64,000 nucleotides of DNA, taken from Ensifer adhaerens (GTDB lineage: Bacteria > Pseudomonadota > Alphaproteobacteria > Rhizobiales > Rhizobiaceae). The notes beneath the pieces were generated by a model that worked only from the letters and a program-made list of their open reading frames with translations, ran no database searches and was not told where the DNA came from. Below, piece after piece: positions 60,122-64,000 of the stretch. Every line of letters begins with the position of its first letter. Position 1 is the stretch's first letter. Both the position numbers and the translations under genes were made by a program. Location of the stretch: positions 682,001 to 746,000 of the forward strand of contig NZ_CP118610.1 of assembly GCF_028993555.1 (NCBI RefSeq). Reading direction: 5' to 3'.

Positions 60122-61058
60122 ACGGAAAAAGGCCGCGCAGCGTGCGCCTGGCTTGGCCGTGCGCGGGCTGGCACTTGCCGGACAGGGTGTTGGACTTGCC
60201 GGCCGCCTGATGGCGCGCCATCCCCTGGTCTCCGGCGGCTCCGCTGCCTTCGTGGTCGTGTTCTCCTTCGTTGCGGCTAACGCCATGTGGTACCAGCACG
60301 GGGTGCACCCGTCGCCGCTCATGCGCACCCGTGTGCCGCTCGTCAGCGCCGAAACGGCGCAGCGGATCGCCATCGCCAAGGGCGAAGAGATCGAGCAGCG
60401 CAATGTGACCACCTTCGTCATCGAGCGCGAAGGCGAGGCCAAGGCGGACAATGTCGAGGATGTGATCGCCGCGGCTTCCGCGGATCTTCCCACGGAAAAG
60501 CCGTCGCCTGAGCGCGTGGCAAGCGTGCCCGGTAACGCGACCTCGAAGCTCGTTGCCGACATCCAGAAGGAACTGAACCGCGTCGGCCTTTATGACGGCG
60601 CGCCGGACGGGCGTAGCGGCCCGAGGACGGCGGCTGCCATCTTGCGCTTCGAAGCACAGGCTGGTCGCGCCGAAACAGGCTCGGCCAGCACCGAGTTGCT
60701 GCAGGCGCTTCGGGCAGCACCAGGCGATAAGGCCGCTCAGGTCATGCCGGCGGGAAGGCCGCTTGCCGAGGCAAAGGGCAGCGGTGTGGAGATCGATCCG
60801 GTCGCTGCGGCCATTCGTTCCTCCGAGAAGGACAACAATTTCATTCCGCCTGCCGAAATCCCGGTTTCGAGCGACCTGGTGCTGAACATCCAGAAGGGGC
60901 TGAGCAACCTCGCCTACGCGGATGTCGCAATCGACGGCGTCGCCGGAGAGCAGACGCGGGCGGCGATCCGCCATTTCGAGAAACACTACCGCCTGCCGCA
61001 GACCGGCGAGCCGAATCCCCAGGTCTTGAAAAAGCTCAAGGAAATCGGCGCGCTCTGA
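60093..61058 (+). CDS. Peptidoglycan-binding domain protein
   Basis: A 321-residue protein with a basic N-terminus (RKRKQPERKK) and a transmembrane helix (about 45-65). Two PG_binding_1-like domains follow: IQKELNRVGLYDGAPDGRSG and IQKGLSNLAYADVAIDGVAG. The periplasmic part likely touches the cell wall. It starts inside the kinase gene (overlap 60093-60121), so they are co-translated and perhaps act together in cell-cycle or division control. Confidence 0.85.
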   Translation: MAPRKRKQPERKKAAQRAPGLAVRGLALAGQGVGLAGRLMARHPLVSGGSAAFVVVFSFVAANAMWYQHGVHPSPLMRTRVPLVSAETAQRIAIAKGEEIEQRNVTTFVIEREGEAKADNVEDVIAAASADLPTEKPSPERVASVPGNATSKLVADIQKELNRVGLYDGAPDGRSGPRTAAAILRFEAQAGRAETGSASTELLQALRAAPGDKAAQVMPAGRPLAEAKGSGVEIDPVAAAIRSSEKDNNFIPPAEIPVSSDLVLNIQKGLSNLAYADVAIDGVAGEQTRAAIRHFEKHYRLPQTGEPNPQVLKKLKEIGAL

Positions 61059-61123
61059 TCGCTGGCGGGGTTTGAGGGCGTCGCCGATTTGCCTGCGCCG
61101 TCCAGCGCGTGTATCAGCCTTCC

Positions 61124-61483
61124 ATGCGTCTCAAGTCTCATATCTTCGTGTCGTCCCTCTTGCGCCGCGCGTTTTCGCTCGGCGGCTATGCGGCCGTGTT
61201 GCGCAAGGGAGCGGAGGACGCCGGTGCGATTTTCATCCGCCAGCGGACGCGGCTCGGTACCGAGACGCTCTTTGCCCCGGCGCCGCAGAATTTCTTCTCC
61301 GACGAAGTCGATCTCGGCCGCAAGTTCGAAGTGAGACTGCGCGACAGCGACGCCGAACGGGTTGATGCGGCGCTTGCAAGCGAGATCCGGTTCGACCCGG
61401 ATTGCTGGATCGTGGAGATCGAGCTGGACGACCATGCCGATCTGTTCGAGGTGGTCCCGGAGGATAGCGCAAGCCGGCCCTGA
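61124..61483 (+). CDS. DUF1491 family protein
   Basis: A 119-residue protein with the DUF1491 pattern MRLKSHIFVSSLLRRAFSLG, DAGAIFIRQRTRLGTETLFA and DPDCWIVEIELDD. Function unknown. ATG at 61124; it follows the PG-binding gene by 65 bases, likely in the same operon. Confidence 0.88.
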   Translation: MRLKSHIFVSSLLRRAFSLGGYAAVLRKGAEDAGAIFIRQRTRLGTETLFAPAPQNFFSDEVDLGRKFEVRLRDSDAERVDAALASEIRFDPDCWIVEIELDDHADLFEVVPEDSASRP

Positions 61484-61548
61484 CACCGTCTTGCCGATCA
61501 CGTGGACCCGCTTGACTCTCCACTTGGTGGGGGCCGTAGGACGCGCTC

Positions 61549-62466
61549 ATGGACGATCAAATCTACTCGATAGGCGAACTCTCGCAGATGGGCGGAATCC
61601 CGGTCAGGAGGCTTCGGTTTTATTCGGACAAGGGACTGTTGCCTTCCGCACGGACGGAGAGCGGCTACCGGATGTATTCCGGGGCGGATCTTGCCCGGCT
61701 GGATCTCGTTCTTGCTCTGCGTGAAGCGGGCGTGAGCCTCGCGGAGATCCGAAAGATCCTGACCAACGGGGCATCGTTTGGCGATGTCCTGGCGTTGAGA
61801 CTTCGAACGCTCGAAACCGAAATCCGGTCAAAGCGCCGGATCGCCGCAGCCTTGCGAATGGCTTTGAAACTCCGTGAACCATCCCCAGCGGACCTCAGGA
61901 GGTTATGGACCGTGACCAGGCTTTCAAAGACGGAATTTCGGAACGCACTCGAACGCTTCTATGACGACGTTGCCGGTGGCGCACCGGTGGATGTGAAGTG
62001 GAAGAAGAAAATGATGGATGCCGGCACGCCGGATCTTCCTGACGATCCGACCCCGGATCAGATCGACGCGTGGGTTGAGCTGATGGATATGTTGTCCGAC
62101 AAGACCTATGCGGCCGAAATGCGCGCCCACATGTCCACCTATGGACAGAAGAATTCGATCCCGCCGCCTATGCCGAGGCAGCTGATGCGACCTTCGCACG
62201 GGTGCGGGCTGCGATCGAAGATGGCTTGGGGGCCCAGTCGGCCGTGGGTCGGGAGATCGCCACCGACTGGTTGACGCGCTCGGCAAAGGCGATGAGCGGG
62301 CTCCGGACAAGGAATTCCTGGATTGGCAACTCGAGCAGTATCGCAGACACCACGCCCGTTCTGCCCGGTACCAGGAACTGATGGCCGTTCTGCAGCGGAA
62401 GGGCCGCAGACACCGACCGGCCGCGAGTGGAGTTGGATCATCGACGCGATGAAACAGCTCTTCTAG
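61549..62466 (+). pseudogene. MerR regulator with frameshifted effector domain
   Basis: The open frame 61549-62274 (241 residues) starts as a MerR protein: IYSIGDLSQ-like IYSIGELSQMGGIPVRRLRF and ARLDLVLALREAGVSLAEIR. Then comes a TipAS-like domain (VELMDMLSDKTYAAEMRAHM). From about 62150 the expected continuation moves to other frames: EFDPAAYAEAADATFARVRA (to about 62275), then GDERAPDKEFLDWQLEQYRR, then TPTGREWSWIIDAMKQLF ending at 62466. Three single-base changes would restore a protein of about 300 residues. The N-terminal regulator part may still be made. Confidence 0.8.
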
Positions 62467-62579
62467 AACACCGGCGGGGAACCGGCGGATCCGTCTGCAG
62501 GTCAGCTGTTGCCCCGGCATGCACTCGACACCGGAGCATGCAGCGCCAAGGCGACGCGCATGATGTCAGATTTCTGCGT

Positions 62580-63632
62580 CTAGCCGCGTCGCCGCCCGAA
62601 AAGCCGCTGTGGCGGCACGTTACCGGCGGCCGCTGCAATCCTGCGAGGGCTGATTTGGCGCGCATCATTGGCCGGATTTTCGGCGAAGTAGGCTTCGTGC
62701 CTCGCCGTTGGAGTGGCTTCTTCGGCCTCCGCCTCGAACCAGCCATCCAGTTGTTCGCGGCAGGCGGTACGGTTCATGGCGCCGATCAATGCTTGCGCAT
62801 GGCTCGTCTCGCCGAAGGGCTCGCGCAGATGCGGATACAAGGCTTGAAGTACGAAACCGGCATCGGTCGCAGGGACATCGAGCGCAACGAGGCTCGTCGC
62901 GAGCCGCTGCCCGGAAATGTCGAGCAGGATGCGTTCGACTTGGGTGTCCCTGGTGCCAAGCGCCTGGCCGAGGACGCGCGAAAACAGGATGATCTCGCCG
63001 CTGCGGGCAAAGCGCACAAGCAGCGCGGCATGCACGTCATTGATTGCCTCGGAAGAGGCGGTGGGCGCCGGAGGGTGTGACCCCGCTCGTGCCAGAGTCT
63101 TGATCTCGTGCCTGAGCGCTTCTTCGCGGGCAGTCCGCAAGGACGCGGCTTCCGGCTCCGGATGTGGCTGTTCCGCCTCCGCGTGCTTCGCTCCGCTGCT
63201 ACTGCGCGCGGCGAGCCCGGGTGGATTATGGTGCTCGACCAGGGCGTCGACGACAAGGGGGGAGAGGTTGGGGCGCCGCGCGATCGCTGCGGCATGCTCC
63301 GATCCGCGCTCGCGGATGACGGCGATGAGGGTGCGGTCGCCAATGGCTTTCGAGCGCGTCAGAAAGATCGCAGCAATCGAAATCGGCATGCCGCCGATCA
63401 GCGCGGCGACCGGCTCCGGGATCTGCGGGCACTGGGAAAGGGCGGCTGCCGCCTGACGGCGGGCTTCGTTGCTGGAGCCGAGGAAGAGCGGCTCGAACAG
63501 TTCGGCAAACTGCTTCATGTCGGATTTGCGGGGGATGCGCAGGCTTTCGAAACCGGTAACCGTCGCCATCAGGACAACGTCCTTCAAGCGGCCAGTCTGT
63601 GGCCTTTCCAACTCACGAAAGCGATCCGTCAC
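62580..63632 (-). CDS. DUF2336 family protein, GTG start
   Basis: A 350-residue protein of the DUF2336 family (HEAT-like repeats). ELFLGSSN-type LFEPLFLGSSNEARRQAAAALS, LIGGMPISIAAIFLTRSKAI and LVVDALVEHHNPPG are visible. Function unknown. The start is GTG at 63632, after AGGGAA; N-terminal sequence TDRFRELERPQTGRLKDVVL is consistent with relatives. Confidence 0.82.
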   Translation of the reverse strand: MTDRFRELERPQTGRLKDVVLMATVTGFESLRIPRKSDMKQFAELFEPLFLGSSNEARRQAAAALSQCPQIPEPVAALIGGMPISIAAIFLTRSKAIGDRTLIAVIRERGSEHAAAIARRPNLSPLVVDALVEHHNPPGLAARSSSGAKHAEAEQPHPEPEAASLRTAREEALRHEIKTLARAGSHPPAPTASSEAINDVHAALLVRFARSGEIILFSRVLGQALGTRDTQVERILLDISGQRLATSLVALDVPATDAGFVLQALYPHLREPFGETSHAQALIGAMNRTACREQLDGWFEAEAEEATPTARHEAYFAENPANDARQISPRRIAAAAGNVPPQRLFGRRRG

Positions 63633-63713
63633 GGTAATTCCCTGCACGCAAAACATGATCGCCTTTTCCGGTGATCCGGAAAGGCACACGTCGCAAAAAT
63701 TAGAAGAAAAGCG

Positions 63714-63729
63714 TTAGCGCACTGTTAAC
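63714..63729 (+). promoter_or_regulatory. CtrA box-like site
   Basis: TTAG-CGCACTG-TTAAC fits TTAA-N7-TTAAC with one mismatch. It lies between the DUF2336 gene and the secreted-protein gene at 63954. It suggests cell-cycle control of one or both. Confidence 0.5.
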
Positions 63730-63953
63730 TATGGATGTTGGAGCTTTATTCAGGCTTGCGGCACATGCGTGGCGTGCGACGGCGTCGACGGATTGCTCCG
63801 CTGGCCCCGCATTTCTCGGGGACATCCGCGGTATCAGCCATAAAAAATCCACATGCGGTCACGAGTTATCGCGGCGACGGTCAAGGGCTCCGGACGCCCG
63901 CCGACGTTTGGAGGTCAAGTGAAGAGGGGCCTCTCCATGGGAGATATGGAACT

Positions 63954-64000
63954 GTGAAGAAATTTATCCTGCGCGCAGCGGCGGTCTGCGCGCTCCTCGC
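63954..64000 (+). CDS. Secreted protein, N-terminal fragment (cut by window end)
   Basis: GTG at 63954 begins KKFILRAAAVCALLA, a signal-peptide-like start, cut by the window edge. GGGAG lies about 10 bases upstream. Nothing can be said about the mature protein. Confidence 0.55.
   Translation, partial: MKKFILRAAAVCALL

Noticed and set aside
58772..60562. Minus-strand open frame of 596 codons
   Set aside because: Antisense to the histidine kinase and the peptidoglycan-binding gene, both with clear domains.
1..64000. CRISPR arrays, tRNA or rRNA genes, insertion sequences, phage genes
   Set aside because: Looked for on both strands by eye; no spaced direct repeats, tRNA-like cloverleaf, transposase or integrase sequence was found.

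Overview
The window is typical chromosomal DNA of a rhizobial alphaproteobacterium, most likely Ensifer/Sinorhizobium. The evidence is a uniformly high GC content, a near-perfect MucR regulator, a complete Mrp (Pha2-type) Na+/H+ antiporter operon, a DivJ-like kinase close to mucR, an ilvE-type aminotransferase near sodB, and intergenic palindromes of the rhizobial type. Assignments rest on reading the sequence; no database search was run.

Layout. 1-6569: two regulator/exporter modules (LysR genes beside a frameshifted wrbA-like gene and MFS exporters) and an aldo/keto reductase. 6597-12298: small-metabolite enzymes (tam methyltransferase, haloacid dehalogenase, tyrosine phosphatase, DUF1275 protein, GNAT plus zinc alcohol dehydrogenase, branched-chain aminotransferase). 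12371-16915: a membrane protein and TetR regulator sharing an operator, a wrecked lipoprotein gene, sodB, and a WYL regulator facing a LysE exporter. 17151-22954: cytochrome c', diheme cytochrome c, nitroreductase, DJ-1/PfpI protein, a GNAT gene behind what looks like a complete transcription attenuator, a MerR regulator and a hydrolase. 23061-32198: quinoprotein glucose dehydrogenase, SelO, homocysteine methyltransferase, TetR, DUF1697 and oligopeptidase B. 32346-43797: a GST/lumazine-like/tautomerase operon facing HxlR, LysR, a methyltransferase, an inverse autotransporter with a beta-helix passenger, NmrA facing a second HxlR, a VOC dioxygenase, an FNR/FixK-box-driven usp-dksA-like pair, GNAT and hemolysin III. 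43804-53764: secreted protein, msrB, a CSS-EAL phosphodiesterase, mrpABCDEFG and mucR. 53875-64000: PEP mutase-like enzyme and LysR, sufE, two hypothetical proteins, divJ-like kinase with a peptidoglycan-binding protein and DUF1491, a decayed MerR, DUF2336 and the start of a secreted protein.

How the genes work together. Much of the window consists of stress or xenobiotic modules, each with one regulator divergent from one effector set and palindromic operators between them. The Mrp operon (pH/Na+), sodB, msrB, the usp/dksA pair and the mucR and divJ loci are core physiology.

The strongest candidate for something undescribed is at 20605-20777, upstream of a GNAT acetyltransferase. A consensus-like promoter would start transcription at the AUG of a 16-codon leader peptide with a Tyr-Phe-Trp-Leu-Phe run. 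The leader is followed by mutually exclusive antiterminator and terminator hairpins and a further hairpin over the ribosome binding site. Broken genes (wrbA-like, lipoprotein, SH3 fragment, MerR effector domain) show ongoing decay. No tRNA, rRNA, CRISPR array, insertion sequence or prophage was seen.
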